Assembly (NCBI GenBank): GCA_018907035.1
Contig: JACCIC010000361.1
Coordinates: 109,422 to 173,421, forward strand
Reading direction: 5' to 3'
Length of the DNA: 64,000 nt
Origin: Sycobia sp. Sy_11
Taxonomy: Eukaryota; Arthropoda; Insecta; Hymenoptera; Epichrysomallidae
The translations under genes were made by a program, and so were the position numbers. This document shows, one piece after another, positions 63,386 through 64,000 of this stretch. Under the pieces are notes generated by a model, which saw nothing but the letters and a program-made list of their open reading frames with translations, was not told where the DNA came from and made no database searches. Within the stretch, counting starts at the first letter, position 1. Each line of letters starts with the position of its first letter.

Positions 63386-64000
63386 TTATAAAGAATTTAT
63401 ACTGTGTTCGTGTAATATTATTTTCCTGAAACCGCTGCCCGATCTTGAAAAACTTCCTCCCCTCTCAAAACTACCCTGGGAAGATACCGCGTAGGCTATC
63501 CCGAGGGGGATAGGAACGTTACAAACATAACAACTATAATTAACATTACAGTAGTCATGTACAGTTTTGTACGTAGGGAGTTTATTATTGCTAAGTAATT
63601 TATTTAGGAACATATGGCAGACATAGGTACATCTAGATTGTATGGTTGGTAATTTTAATTCGACGAGCAGGACGTTAACTGGTGTTGTTATTCGGTAGCC
63701 GAGAGCAGAGCGTATACCTTGGTACTGTATTTGTTCTAATTTTTTGATATTTTGTTTATTTGTTGGATAAAAGATAAAACCGCCATATTCTATTGTAGGT
63801 CTTATATAACTTTTATAAAAGGAAAGCATTGTACGAGGATCAGCTTCCCACCAGATTCCTTGTAAATATTTAACAATACTATGGGCTCTGTGACATTTTT
63901 CCAATACAAGGTTGATGTGTGAAGAACAACTTAATTTGTAGTCAAACAATTACCTAAAAATCGAACTGTTGAGCTAGATTTTATTTCACAAGAATTGGTG
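63386..64000 (-). mobile_element. Non-LTR retrotransposon, C-terminal part of the RT ORF (runs off the edge)
   Basis: Minus-strand frame of 187 codons with the post-catalytic thumb region of LINE reverse transcriptases: SHINLVLEKCHRAHSIVKYL, then LSFYKSYIRPTIEYGGFIFY, IQYQGIRSALGYRITTPVNV and LLVELKLPTIQSRC. Upstream of the first Met the matching part (STVRFLG, about 63970-63950) lies in another frame, so there is at least one frameshift. The frame ends about 90 codons after the thumb, with no RNase H. Jockey/I-type LINE by general character. The catalytic RT motifs would lie beyond 64000. Confidence 0.8.

Overview
The window is nuclear DNA of an animal, most likely an insect. It is strongly AT-rich, its genes are split by GT-AG introns, and it is littered with mariner, BEL/Pao, Penelope-like and non-LTR relics, foldback elements and many long (AT)n and (CT)n microsatellites. 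A hymenopteran is plausible from overall style, but nothing here proves the order. There are no operons, Shine-Dalgarno sites or CRISPR arrays.

Layout. (1) 1468-6521, minus: the 5' seven coding exons of an SLC13/INDY-family dicarboxylate/citrate transporter; its 3' part lies off the left edge. A decayed mariner sits in intron 2. (2) 6522-17933: about 11 kb with no recognised gene, holding a foldback MITE, a diverged tandem duplication and simple repeats, ending in a GC-richer promoter-like block. (3) 17934-47812, plus: a 30-kb PIG-S gene (GPI transamidase subunit) of nine coding exons. Its first coding exon contributes only 22 nt and is followed by a 14.8-kb intron full of repeats, foldback elements and GC-richer islands. 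(4) 47813-50976: intergenic DNA with unassigned small ORFs and a dead mariner. (5) 51251-52267, plus: EMC3, three exons. (6) 52511-54125, minus: NIT1 (nitrilase homolog 1), six exons, convergent with EMC3 and only 243 bp away. (7) 54126-64000: a retroelement graveyard containing a Penelope-like RT piece, a mariner-derived foldback element, a non-LTR RNase H relic, a BEL/Pao element (pol plus 3' LTR, minus strand) and a non-LTR RT piece running off the right edge.

Functionally PIG-S, EMC3 and the SLC13 protein are all membrane proteins; PIG-S and EMC3 both act in the ER. I see no sign that the four genes are co-regulated; they read as ordinary housekeeping neighbours.

The most unusual signal is in the right-hand 8 kb. 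Three arrays of tandem stem-loops (about 55995-56307, 58860-59111 and 62922-63119) each repeat one architecture: a long outer stem, an asymmetric bulge, a short inner stem and a nearly constant loop. Outer-stem sequences differ almost completely from unit to unit, yet each is perfectly or near-perfectly self-complementary. One array lies in the LTR of the BEL/Pao element; the other two follow a TATAAAAGGGC box. Read in the proposed transcript sense, all three share a GGTTGC...GCGC-type loop core. This looks like a structure-conserved RNA module carried by retroelements.
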